Positions 8,582-16,523 of a DNA stretch of 64,000 nucleotides are shown here, piece by piece. Location: the NCBI GenBank assembly GCA_036268775.1, contig DATATM010000021.1, positions 1 to 64,000 on the forward strand, given 5' to 3'. Origin of the DNA: DASZIT01 sp036268775. Its GTDB lineage: Bacteria; Actinomycetota; Acidimicrobiia; Acidimicrobiales; RAAP-2. A program made the translations under genes and the position numbers. The notes below the pieces were generated by a model. The model saw only the letters and a program-made list of their open reading frames with translations. It did not search any database and was not told where the DNA came from. Within the stretch, counting starts at the first letter, position 1. Each line of letters opens with the position of its first letter.

Positions 8582-8599
8582 TATTATCAGATGATAATA
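8582..8599. promoter_or_regulatory. TetR operator, perfect palindrome
   Basis: TATTATCAGATGATAATA is an 8-bp inverted repeat with a 2-bp centre, 18 bp after the TetR start and 18 bp before the TTG of the flavin protein. Its AT-rich arms stand out from the GC-rich surroundings. It covers an ATG at 8591, which argues against that ATG being the true start of the downstream gene. Confidence 0.75.
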
Positions 8600-8617
8600 G
8601 TGGAGGAGGAGAGCCGA

Positions 8618-9226
8618 TTGAGTAGGGCCCCGGAATTAGACGACCAAAATCGTCCATCGACACGACTGTTGCCCCTGTCGAAGGACCCGTTTCAGGCACC
8701 GACCGACCGGGACATGCTGCCGTCGGAGCGGCGCCAGTTCGTTCGGACCCACCGGACGTGTGTGTTCGGCTACGGGCGCCAATCCGATGGACCGGCGATG
8801 TCGATCGTCTATTACGTCCCCGAGGAGAACGGCGACTTGCTGGTGGCGACCATGGGCAATCGGGCCAAAGCCAGAGCCGTGGCCCGGAATGGCAAAGTCA
8901 GTCTTTGCATTCTCGACGAGACCTGGCCGTTTGCCTACCTGCAGGTCTATTGCGACGCAGCCATCGACTCCGACGGTGAGACGCTCGTCGATGTGATGAT
9001 GGGAGTGGCCGAGCGCATGTCGGGTGAGCCCTTGGGCCCGGAGCTTCGCCCTATGGTCAAGGCGATGGGAGAGGAGGAGGGCCGGGTGCTGGTGCGCTGC
9101 CGACCCTATGCGACCTTTGTGACGCCACCCCGACACCTGCACAGCAACGACCAGGAGGAGCCACTGACCCACTGGGTCTCGGCATCCATGCCCTGGGACG
9201 CTTCCGACACTCCGGACAACGTTTGA
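8618..9226 (+). CDS. Pyridoxamine-5'-phosphate-oxidase-like split-barrel protein
   Basis: 202-aa protein of the PNPOx-like split-barrel group that binds FMN or F420 (IVYYVPEENGDLLVATMGNRAKARAVARNGKVSLCIL is divided across the barrel strands). Actinobacterial members often reduce or oxidise small substrates with F420; the cofactor here is not determinable. The TTG start at 8618 is chosen because GGAGGAGG (8602-8609) is at ideal distance, whereas the upstream in-frame ATG at 8591 lies inside the operator. The stop overlaps the next gene (TTGA). It probably supplies a redox step in the ring-degradation island. Confidence 0.8.
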   Translation: MSRAPELDDQNRPSTRLLPLSKDPFQAPTDRDMLPSERRQFVRTHRTCVFGYGRQSDGPAMSIVYYVPEENGDLLVATMGNRAKARAVARNGKVSLCILDETWPFAYLQVYCDAAIDSDGETLVDVMMGVAERMSGEPLGPELRPMVKAMGEEEGRVLVRCRPYATFVTPPRHLHSNDQEEPLTHWVSASMPWDASDTPDNV

Positions 9227-10083
9227 GCTTCCGTTTCGCCAACATCGAGGGCCGGGCGGCGTTGATCGATCCGGACGACCAATGGTTCGACGCGTCGAGA
9301 ATCAGCCGGGGCTCCATCAGCGCCGATCCGATGGATGCGTGGCTTCAGCTCGACGAGCTCCACCGAGTCGCCGGCACGATCTCCGAAGCCGTTCCCGACG
9401 GCCGGATCGGAGACGTCACTATTCGTATGCCGATCCCGTCGCCCAGGAGCGTATTTGCGGTCGGGCTCAACTATCGATCCCACGTCGACGAGTCGGCAAT
9501 GGAAGTGTCCAAGGTGCCGGTCGTCTTCACGAAGTTCCCGAGTTGCCTCGCCGGACCGACCGACCCGGTAGTCCTCGGGGGGAATGCCGACGACTACGAA
9601 GCCGAACTCGTGGTCGTCATCGGCCCGGGGGGACGCAACATCACCCGGGACGACGCCTGGAACCACGTCGGCGGCCTGACGGCTGGCCAGGACATCTCCG
9701 ATCGGGCGCTGCAGTTCGCGGCTAAGCCCGCCCACTTCGACCTGGGTAAATCCCGGGACACCTATGGGCCGATCGGCCCGGTCGTCGTATCCCCCGACGG
9801 CTTCGCCGACCCCGGCGACCTTCAGATCAGTTGTGACATCAACGGAGAGCGCCGCCAGGAGGATCGCACCTCAAATCTGATCTTCGATATCCCGACCCTC
9901 GTCAGCTACCTCTCTGGCATTCTCACCCTCAGTCCCGGGGATTTGATCTTCACCGGCACCCCGGCCGGGGTGGGGGCGGCCAGCCTCCAGTTCCTCAGTG
10001 ACGGGGACGTGATTACCACCACGATCGAAGGCATCGGCACCATGACGAACCGGTGCCAAGCTGCTCGGCCCTCTTCAGCCTGA
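9223..10083 (+). CDS. Fumarylacetoacetate hydrolase-family protein
   Basis: 286-aa FAH-family enzyme, acting on C-C bonds of beta-keto acids by hydrolysis, hydration or decarboxylation. The metal-site residues Glu126 and Glu128 (DDYEAEL) and Asp157 (GQDISDR), and the conserved LIFTGTPAGVG are present. The start is TTG at 9223 overlapping the upstream stop. Next to an extradiol dioxygenase it most likely processes the ring-cleavage product, as hydratases and decarboxylases of this family do in meta-cleavage pathways. Confidence 0.9.
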   Translation: MSFRFANIEGRAALIDPDDQWFDASRISRGSISADPMDAWLQLDELHRVAGTISEAVPDGRIGDVTIRMPIPSPRSVFAVGLNYRSHVDESAMEVSKVPVVFTKFPSCLAGPTDPVVLGGNADDYEAELVVVIGPGGRNITRDDAWNHVGGLTAGQDISDRALQFAAKPAHFDLGKSRDTYGPIGPVVVSPDGFADPGDLQISCDINGERRQEDRTSNLIFDIPTLVSYLSGILTLSPGDLIFTGTPAGVGAASLQFLSDGDVITTTIEGIGTMTNRCQAARPSSA

Positions 10084-10095
10084 GGAGAACGTCCC

Positions 10096-11016
10096 ATGCC
10101 TCTTCACCGACTGGCATCGATCACCATTGGGGTTCCCAATGTCGAAGACACGGCTCAGTACTACGCCGAGTTCGGGTTGGTTCGCGATGGTGTCCACTTT
10201 TCGACCCGCGACGGGGGAGAGCAACTCCGCATCGTCGAGAGCCCCAGCCGTCGACTCATCGAGCTGGTCATCGGGGCCGACGACCCCGACGACTTGGAAC
10301 TCATCGCTCAACGGATGCGGAGACTCGGGATCGCCGTCCAGCGAGGTCCGGTCGGCCTGAGCGCCCTCGACATCCACAGTGGCGCCCGGGTGATGGTGGC
10401 AATCACTCCCCGTATCTCCCAGGTACCGGCGACGATCGCTGGCTACAACGCGCCCGGCCACGTCGAGCGAAACAACCATCGGGCCCCCGCCATCCTGCGG
10501 GAGGGGCCGATCCGTCCCCGCAAACTGGGCCATGTCGTCATCGGCACTCCTGATGCCGAAGGCTCACAGCGATTCTTCGTCGACGGCATCGGATTCAAGG
10601 TAAGCGACCAGGTGCTCGGGCTGGCCGCCTTCTTGCGGTGCTCCACCGACCATCACAACCTGCTGATTCAGCCCTCCCCGGTGGCGTTCTTGCACCACAC
10701 GTCGTGGCAGGTCGAAGACGTCGATGAAATCGGCCGCGGCGCCTGCCGGATGCTCGAGGGCCACCCCGAGCGCCACACCTGGGGCCTGGGCCGGCACTCC
10801 ATCGGCTCCAATTTCTTCTGGTACCTGCGGGACCCGGCGGGCAATTTCTCCGAGTACTACTCCGACATGGACGCCATCACCGACGACCAACTCTGGAGAC
10901 CGGGAACCTGGGAGCCATCCCTCCGCGCTCTCTACGCCTGGGGCCCTGATGTACCCCCCTCCATGCTCGAACCCGACGACCTCGCCGATCTGATGGCAGC
11001 ATCACATCGAAGCTGA
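10096..11016 (+). CDS. Type I extradiol ring-cleavage dioxygenase (VOC fold)
   Basis: 306-aa two-domain VOC enzyme of the catechol 2,3-dioxygenase/dihydroxybiphenyl dioxygenase group. The iron triad fits His146 (LGHVVIGT), His200 or His201 (LHHTSW) and Glu253 (NFSEYYSD). It cleaves a catechol-like ring next to the diol using O2. It follows the FAH gene by 12 bp and is the centre of the small catabolic island. Substrate could be a plant phenolic, biphenyl or steroid-ring catechol; the sequence does not decide. Confidence 0.88.
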   Translation: MPLHRLASITIGVPNVEDTAQYYAEFGLVRDGVHFSTRDGGEQLRIVESPSRRLIELVIGADDPDDLELIAQRMRRLGIAVQRGPVGLSALDIHSGARVMVAITPRISQVPATIAGYNAPGHVERNNHRAPAILREGPIRPRKLGHVVIGTPDAEGSQRFFVDGIGFKVSDQVLGLAAFLRCSTDHHNLLIQPSPVAFLHHTSWQVEDVDEIGRGACRMLEGHPERHTWGLGRHSIGSNFFWYLRDPAGNFSEYYSDMDAITDDQLWRPGTWEPSLRALYAWGPDVPPSMLEPDDLADLMAASHRS

Positions 11017-11056
11017 CATTGGGGACTGCTGGACCGGTTGGACCCGGGCCTCCAAC

Positions 11057-11656
11057 TCAGTGAGCGACTCGGGGGAGGAGGCCGACGGCGGCGTCGGCGA
11101 TGTCGATGAGGGCGGCCTTCGACTTGCCGGCTCTTCCGAGGGCCTCCATGCCCCGCAAGACGGCGAGCAGGAGCCCGGCAAGTTGCCGGGGGTCAGCCTT
11201 GGGGTCGATGTCGCGGTTCCGTTGCGCGGCCTCGACGCAGGAAGCCAGGAGGCCCTCGATGGCGTCGAAGGTTCGCAGCGCACTGGCCGCCACGGCCGGC
11301 TCGTCGACAGAGAGCTCGGCAGTTCCTTTCGCCACCAGGCAACCCCGACGTGCGGTGTCATTGCCGGTGGCGCGTGCCACTGCGAGGACGTGGGCCTCCA
11401 GGCGTTCATAGGCACCGGAGTCAGGGCCCTCCAGTGCCTCACGCACGGCGTCGAGGAGATCGTTGCCGTGGTCGTTGAAGACACGAAGAAAGAGGGACCG
11501 CTTGTCGCCGAATGCCCCGTAGAGGCTGCCTTTGCCCAGCCCAGTGGCGGCGGCCACTTCGTCGATGCTGGTGCCGGCGTACCCCGAAGCCCAGAACCGA
11601 TCTCGTACCGCCCGGAGGACCCCTGTCTCGTCGAAACTGCGCGGCCTAGCCACCAC
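11057..11656 (-). CDS. TetR-family repressor, catabolic island regulator 2
   Basis: 199-aa TetR/AcrR protein. HTH region YAGTSIDEVAAATGLGKGSL followed by YGAFGDKRSLF. The C-terminal half resembles the TetR_C_16/YxaF-like group. GTG start at 11656. It is divergent from the SDR gene across a perfect 16-bp palindrome (11675-11690), so it probably represses both. It is convergent with the dioxygenase gene. Confidence 0.9.
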   Translation of the reverse strand: MVARPRSFDETGVLRAVRDRFWASGYAGTSIDEVAAATGLGKGSLYGAFGDKRSLFLRVFNDHGNDLLDAVREALEGPDSGAYERLEAHVLAVARATGNDTARRGCLVAKGTAELSVDEPAVAASALRTFDAIEGLLASCVEAAQRNRDIDPKADPRQLAGLLLAVLRGMEALGRAGKSKAALIDIADAAVGLLPRVAH

Positions 11657-11674
11657 CAGAACTTTATCAGTTAT

Positions 11675-11690
11675 TGGACTAGTTAGTCCA
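11675..11690. promoter_or_regulatory. TetR operator, perfect palindrome
   Basis: TGGACTAGTTAGTCCA has two 7-bp arms around GT, 18 bp from the TetR start. A possible -35 (TTGGAC, 11674-11679) and -10 (TAGGTT, 11698-11703) for the SDR gene overlap it, so repressor binding would block the promoter. That promoter assignment is weak. Confidence 0.75.
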
Positions 11691-11739
11691 GAATGGCTAG
11701 GTTATGGAACGAACGGTCAAGAATGGCCGTCGAGACCGG

Positions 11740-12501
11740 ATGGGATGCAACGTGACCAACGCACTGCAGGACAAGGTGGCCCTCGTCACCGGGGGTAGCA
11801 CCGGTATCGGCTTGGGCATCGCCAAGCGATTCGTATCCGAAGGCGCCTTCGTCTTCATCAGCGGTCGCCGGCAGGCCGAATTGGATGCCGCGGTGGCGGA
11901 GATCGGGGAGAACGTCGAGGCCATCCGCTCCGACGTCGCCAACCTCGCTGACCTCGAGGCACTGTTCGAGACGATAAGGATGCGCAAGGGTCGAATCGAT
12001 GTGCTCGTCGCCAACGCCGGCGGAGGGGTGCTTGCACGGCTGGGTTCTGTCACCGAGGAACAGTTCGACTCCATGTTCGCGGTCAACGTGAAGGGCGTGC
12101 TCTTCACCGTGCAGAAGGCGTTGCCGCTGCTGGGCGCTGGCTCCCGGGTGATCCTGGTGGCGTCGACCCAGTCGGTCAAGGCCAGTCCAGGTTCCAGTGT
12201 CTACGGCGCCACCAAGGCGGCGGTGCGCAACTTTGCCCGGAGCTGGATCCTCGAGCTGAAAGAACAGGGGATCCAGGTCAATGTCCTCAGCCCCGGCCCG
12301 ACCGAGACCCCAGGGCTGAAAGGGGCGGTGCCCGCCGCCGACCAACAACTCCGCCTTGACTTCTTCGCGTCGAACGTACCGCTCGGCCGGGTGGGTGCAC
12401 CCGATGAGATCGGGAAGGCAGCCGTCTTCCTCGCCTCGGATGCATCCAGTTTCGTAAACGGGGCCGAGCTGTTCGTCGATGGCGGCTATGCCCAGGTATG
12501 A
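11740..12501 (+). CDS. Short-chain dehydrogenase/reductase
   Basis: 253-aa classical SDR. TGGSTGIG nucleotide motif, NAGGG, catalytic Ser in STQSV and YGATK (Tyr-x-x-x-Lys), and the DGGY ending that is usual near the C-terminus. Oxidises or reduces an alcohol/ketone with NAD(P). An upstream ATG at 11704 is in frame but lies almost on the proposed promoter; GTG 11752 is another option because family similarity begins there. Controlled by the adjacent TetR; it may belong to the same catabolic island. Confidence 0.88.
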   Translation: MGCNVTNALQDKVALVTGGSTGIGLGIAKRFVSEGAFVFISGRRQAELDAAVAEIGENVEAIRSDVANLADLEALFETIRMRKGRIDVLVANAGGGVLARLGSVTEEQFDSMFAVNVKGVLFTVQKALPLLGAGSRVILVASTQSVKASPGSSVYGATKAAVRNFARSWILELKEQGIQVNVLSPGPTETPGLKGAVPAADQQLRLDFFASNVPLGRVGAPDEIGKAAVFLASDASSFVNGAELFVDGGYAQV

Positions 12502-12539
12502 CTTATGCCTTCTGCACTTGCCGGCGGGATCGGCGACTA

Positions 12540-12950
12540 CGGGGCGATGATGGTCGGGTCGGAGATGGCCTCGACGAAGGCCTCGGTGACGGATCGGGTT
12601 GGAGCACGATCCCGTCGAAGTGAGGCGGAATGACGTTGCCGGGCAACGGGGTGATGCCGAGCGCGGCCCGGGCCAGATTCAATGCCGAGGGGGCTTGCTC
12701 GTTCGCACCGCCACGTGAGGTTGGAACCCGGGCTTCTCACAGGCGGCATCGAGAACATCGGCCAGACCGCTGGGCGGGGTGTAATGGACCCATTGGTGGC
12801 GGGCCAGGTCGGCGATGCGTACCGTTGGCGGCTTACCCGGCATGGCCGTCCCTGGGGCCGTCGCCATCACGAACTCCTCGGCGCCGATCTCTCGGATCGG
12901 CCCCGCCCAGCCGTCCGGCGTCGGGGAGAGTCCCAGCGAAGTCGCACAGC
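12540..12950 (-). pseudogene. LysR-family regulator remnant
   Basis: Only the substrate-binding domain of a LysR regulator can be followed, and it is broken. Frame 1 holds REIGAEEFVMATAPGTAM, WVHYTPPSGLADVLDAAC and PHVAVRTS, then a stop. The match continues in a second frame as ALNLARAALGITPLPGNV and IPPHFDGIVLQPDP, then in a third as TEAFVEAI. The N-terminal helix-turn-helix is missing: upstream there is no HTH before CsoR. At least two frameshifts and a 5' loss make it a dead gene. Confidence 0.7.
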
Positions 12951-13060
12951 TGACCGGCGCGGTGGTCGACTGGCTGGACCGTCTGTTGGGCCCGAGGGTG
13001 CCGGTCGGCCGCGGAGTCTCTGACGCGGCCTGCGCTTCGTAGGCGGTCTCGCCTACCTCG

Positions 13061-13342
13061 CTACGAACGAACCAACCGGGCGATGGCATCGGTCGCCTCG
13101 GCGATCTTCTCTTGCGCCTCGGGTCCGCCGGCTTCGACGGCTTCCCGCACGCAACTTCCCAGGTGGTCGCCCAACAGCTCGACGGCCACGGCCTGCAGCG
13201 CCTTGGTGGCGGCGGAGATCTGGGTGAGGACGTCGATGCAGTACCGGTCGTCCTCGATCATCTGCTGCAGCCCTCGGACCTGGCCCTCGATGCGCCGAAG
13301 CCGCTTGGCCACCTGGTCCTTGTGTTCGATGTATCCGTACAT
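13061..13342 (-). CDS. csoR: CsoR-type copper-sensing repressor
   Basis: 93-aa DUF156 protein. The Cu(I) ligand set Cys35, His60 and Cys64 (YCIDVL and GDHLGSC) matches the Cys-His-Cys of copper-sensing CsoR rather than formaldehyde-sensing FrmR or sulfide-sensing CstR. Copper binding releases it from DNA. The ATG at 13342 with GCGAGG upstream is chosen; the longer open frame would run through the operator. It is divergent from the permease with its own operator between. Confidence 0.88.
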   Translation of the reverse strand: MYGYIEHKDQVAKRLRRIEGQVRGLQQMIEDDRYCIDVLTQISAATKALQAVAVELLGDHLGSCVREAVEAGGPEAQEKIAEATDAIARLVRS

Positions 13343-13358
13343 GTGCACCTCGCTCCTA

Positions 13359-13377
13359 TATACCCCCATAGGGTATA
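13359..13377. promoter_or_regulatory. CsoR operator
   Basis: TATACCCCCATAGGGTATA has 7-bp arms TATACCC/GGGTATA around a 5-bp centre. G/C tracts flanked by TATA are the hallmark of CsoR-family operators. It is 17 bp from the csoR start and upstream of the permease, so one site probably controls both directions. Confidence 0.8.
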
Positions 13378-13433
13378 CTGGATTTCCGACCAGTCGCCTT
13401 CCGCCGGCGGCGCCACGGAAGAAATGAGGTCGT

Positions 13434-13532
13434 ATGGGTGCGCCATCGCAATGTGAGACCTGGCGGTTCCGCCAGCCGTCTGGATCGGCGTTGCCGGAAA
13501 CGGCCGAGCCGGCGGCATCCCGAGCCCGATGA
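13434..13532 (+). CDS. Possible 32-aa leader peptide before permease
   Basis: ATG at 13434 opens 32 codons and ends at a TGA overlapping the permease ATG (ATGA, 13529-13532). The purine-rich AAGAAATGAGG lies just upstream. The peptide has one Cys (QCETW) and no recognised domain. The exact stop-start overlap and position directly after the CsoR operator suggest translational coupling, possibly a metal-responsive leader. Short length makes this tentative. Confidence 0.35.
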   Translation: MGAPSQCETWRFRQPSGSALPETAEPAASRAR

Positions 13533-14707
13533 GGCAGGTTCACGCCGTCGGCCATGCTCTCGCCGTGGCCGGGGGGATGACCTGGCAGATCCTCTGGTCG
13601 TTGGTGCTGGGCTTCGCCCTGTCCGCCGTCGTCCAGGCACTGGTGCGCCGGGGCACGGTCGAACGGCTGCTGGGTGACGACTCGCCCAAGAGGCTGGGAT
13701 TGGCAACTGGCCTCGGGATCGCCAGCTCCTCCTGCTCGTACGCAGCGGTGGCGCTGGCCCGAGCTCTCTTTCGCAAAGGCGCCAACTTCACCGCGGTCAT
13801 GGTCTTCGAGATCGCTTCGACCAACCTGGTGATCGAGCTCGGGATCATCATGGCTCTCTTACTCGGCTGGCAGTTCACCCTGGCCGAATTCGTGGGGGGA
13901 CCGATGATGATCGTCATCATCGCGGTCCTGTTCCGGCTGTTTCTCCGGCAGCGGCTCCTCGACGCCGCCCGTTACCAAGCCGATCGGGGGTTGGCGGGCT
14001 CGATGGAAGGCCACGCGGCGATGGATATGAGCGTGAAGGCCGACGGCAGTCTCTGGTCCCGGTTGACCTCGCCGGAGGGGTTCACCTCCGTCTCTCACGT
14101 CTTCGTGATGGAGTGGGCGGCGGTCCTGCGGGACGTGGTGGTGGGCTTACTCATTGCCGGTGCCCTCGGAGCCTGGGTGCCCGACAGCTTCTGGCGCCAC
14201 CTCTTCTTCACTGGGCATCCCCTGCTGGCCAGAGTCTGGGGGCCGCTCCTCGGACCGGTGATCTCGATCTTCGCCTTCGTCTGCTCGATCGGAAACGTGC
14301 CCCTGGCCGCGGTGCTCTGGAACGGGGGGATCAGCTTCGGCGGAGTGATCAGTTTCATCTTTGCTGACCTCATCATCCTCCCGATCTTGGTCATCTACCG
14401 GAAGTACTACGGAACGAAGATGATGGTGTTCATCCTGGCCACTTTTTACGCCACCATGGTGGTGGCCGGCTATGCGGTCGAGCTGACCTTCGGGGCGGCC
14501 GGTTTGATTCCGACCACTCGCAACGCCAAGGTGCTGAATCCATCGATCAGTTGGGACTACTCCACCTACCTCAATATCGTTTTCCTCTGCGTCGCCGCCG
14601 CGATGATCTGGCGGTTCTTCCGGACGGGTGGCGCCATGATGCTCAAGATGATGCACGGGAGCCCGGAGGCCGCCGACATGGGCTCAATGGGAGGGCACGG
14701 CCACTAG
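13529..14707 (+). CDS. ArsP_1-family (DUF318) permease
   Basis: 392-aa membrane protein with about eight helices. The GIASSSCSYAAVALARALF segment and the matching FAFVCSIGNVPLAAVLW segment are the two conserved halves of ArsP_1 permeases, each with a buried Cys. Family members export organoarsenicals or other thiophilic species. The cytoplasmic loop has Met/His (HAAMDMS) and the tail is Met/His rich (MMLKMMHG and GGHGH), which with CsoR control points to copper or a similar metal. Start 13529 overlaps the possible leader peptide; ATG 13577 is an alternative. Confidence 0.85.
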   Translation: MRQVHAVGHALAVAGGMTWQILWSLVLGFALSAVVQALVRRGTVERLLGDDSPKRLGLATGLGIASSSCSYAAVALARALFRKGANFTAVMVFEIASTNLVIELGIIMALLLGWQFTLAEFVGGPMMIVIIAVLFRLFLRQRLLDAARYQADRGLAGSMEGHAAMDMSVKADGSLWSRLTSPEGFTSVSHVFVMEWAAVLRDVVVGLLIAGALGAWVPDSFWRHLFFTGHPLLARVWGPLLGPVISIFAFVCSIGNVPLAAVLWNGGISFGGVISFIFADLIILPILVIYRKYYGTKMMVFILATFYATMVVAGYAVELTFGAAGLIPTTRNAKVLNPSISWDYSTYLNIVFLCVAAAMIWRFFRTGGAMMLKMMHGSPEAADMGSMGGHGH

Positions 14708-14744
14708 GGCCGGGGAGTGGTCCTGGCCGCAGCCGCCTGACTGA

Positions 14745-15542
14745 TCACGTCTTGCCGGTCAGCGACTCCGCCACCCGCGCGATGCCCTGGCCCCAGGATG
14801 CCAGCGTTCCCGCCGGGAGGTAGGCGGCGCCGCTCTGGGTGTGGTCGACGGTCGGATCCCCCAAATAGCGCTCGTGACCGCTGGGATCGATGAAGTAGGC
14901 GAAGGACGAGTGGATGATGTCGGCATCGGGGCTGGGGGCTTGGACGACGACCCCGTAGTCGTTCCAGACCGACTGCAGATCGGCCGCCGAACCGGTGAAG
15001 AAGTGCCAGGAGGGGATGGTGGTCAGCTGGTGGGCTTGCGAAAAGCTCATCACGTCCGAGAGGCCGGCGTGATAGGCGTTCACGTTGACCGCCACGAAGG
15101 CAACCTTCGAGGCATCGGCTCCGAGGTCGTGGTAGGCGTCGACGAACTCCTGGGAGATGATCGGGCAGACGTCGACGCAGTGGGTGTCCATGAACTCGAG
15201 CACCACCGCCTGCCCCCGGAAACTGGACATGGACAGCCTTTGTCCGTTCTGGTCGGTGAGGGTGAAGTCGGGCGCCGATTTGGGTGGGACCGGGGACAGG
15301 GCCATGAGATTGGCCAGCGGGGTGGAGATGCTGGCCGGAATCCCCGACACCCGGATGAGCTGGTTCTGCTGGTCACGGTGTCTGACGGCGAGGAAGGCAA
15401 AGAGACCGGCGATCAGGACCAAGACGCCGAGACCAACCAGCAAGGGCACGCCTGGCCCTCGACGGATTGGGGCGGGTGTCGGAGGCGGGTGATCCGGCTT
15501 GCCGGATTCGGTTCCTGGCTTCGACGGATCCGTGGAGGTCAC
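14745..15542 (-). CDS. SCO1/SenC-family copper chaperone-like protein
   Basis: 265-aa membrane-anchored thioredoxin-fold protein. Pro-rich cytoplasmic tail, one membrane helix (about 33-54), then the SCO fold with CVDVCP (Cys122, Cys126) and distal His211 (ADIIHSS), the Cu(I)/Cu(II) ligands that deliver copper to the CuA site of cytochrome oxidase. GTG start. It is 54 bp downstream of the TlpA-like gene on the same strand, forming a likely operon. No oxidase gene is in the window. Confidence 0.88.
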   Translation of the reverse strand: MTSTDPSKPGTESGKPDHPPPTPAPIRRGPGVPLLVGLGVLVLIAGLFAFLAVRHRDQQNQLIRVSGIPASISTPLANLMALSPVPPKSAPDFTLTDQNGQRLSMSSFRGQAVVLEFMDTHCVDVCPIISQEFVDAYHDLGADASKVAFVAVNVNAYHAGLSDVMSFSQAHQLTTIPSWHFFTGSAADLQSVWNDYGVVVQAPSPDADIIHSSFAYFIDPSGHERYLGDPTVDHTQSGAAYLPAGTLASWGQGIARVAESLTGKT

Positions 15543-15596
15543 AGCCGCTGCCTTCCCGATCGACGGCAGGGCGGGGGAGCGTGATGGCTGGTGGAG

Positions 15597-16229
15597 CTAG
15601 GCATGGAAGGCCTCCTCGAGGGCCGCCTGCAGCGTGTCCGGATGGAGTTGGCCGATATAGCGGCCCACAATCGTCCCCGACGGCGAGATGAACAACGTGG
15701 TTGGTAGGCCGAAGAGACTGAACTGGGTGGCGACCGCCCCGTTGGCGTCAAATGCCGCCGGATAGGTCACATGGACCTGGTCGAGAAACGCCCGGCCCGC
15801 CCCTTGGGTGTCATTGGCGTCGATCCCGAGGAACTGGACCTTTCCGTGTTCGGCCTGAAACGCCTGTTCCAGCAACGGCATCTCGGTCCGGCACGGGATG
15901 CACCACGAGGCCCAGAAGTTGACGACCAAGGGTTTCCCCAAAAACGCCGCCAGCGAGACTCTCTGGCCGAGGTCCGACAGGCTCGGGAGTGAGACGGCCG
16001 GGGCGGGCTGGCCGGTCCGGCCGACCAGGGGGTTCGAGCTCGAAGGAGAAGAACTCGACTCGGCCTGCCAGATAGCGATTGAGGCGATCACCACGACCAC
16101 CAGGATCCCGGCGGATGCAATCCGTCGTCTCCGGCCCGGCGTTCGCCACGACCGGGTGGGGGTCGGCGCGGTGGTGTTGGTTGCCGTCGGTTCCTCCTGG
16201 AGTGGGATCGACTCCGGAGGCTGGCTCAT
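15597..16229 (-). CDS. TlpA/ResA-like thioredoxin, membrane anchored
   Basis: 210-aa extracytoplasmic thiol-disulfide reductase. Membrane helix about 38-54, Ser-rich linker, then a TlpA fold with WASWCIPC (Cys110, Cys113) and the cis-Pro segment FGLPTTLFI. Such proteins keep cysteines of the CuA site or c-type cytochrome precursors reduced, which fits the adjacent SCO1-like gene. ATG at 16229. It is the first gene of the pair. Confidence 0.88.
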   Translation of the reverse strand: MSQPPESIPLQEEPTATNTTAPTPTRSWRTPGRRRRIASAGILVVVVIASIAIWQAESSSSPSSSNPLVGRTGQPAPAVSLPSLSDLGQRVSLAAFLGKPLVVNFWASWCIPCRTEMPLLEQAFQAEHGKVQFLGIDANDTQGAGRAFLDQVHVTYPAAFDANGAVATQFSLFGLPTTLFISPSGTIVGRYIGQLHPDTLQAALEEAFHA

Positions 16230-16523
16230 TGAACCCGGGCCTCGGCCGACACCAGAATCGAGTCGGGTCCGGCGGCACCGAGGTCACCAGCTTCAGGGCG
16301 GCAGAGGCGGGGCCGGGACGGTAGCCAACCCGGTGAGCTGGAGGAGTGACTCCGGCGATCACGGCGATAGGCGACGAAAGGCATCGGTTATCGACTGTAG
16401 TAGCGAGGGCGATCCTAAGCCCTTCGGTTACAGGTTCGAGGGAATTGCCGTCAAGCCTCGACGTCGCCACGGCTCGATGTCGTTCGGGCGTCGGCCCGTC
16501 GGCACCCGTCAGGGCATCTCCCC

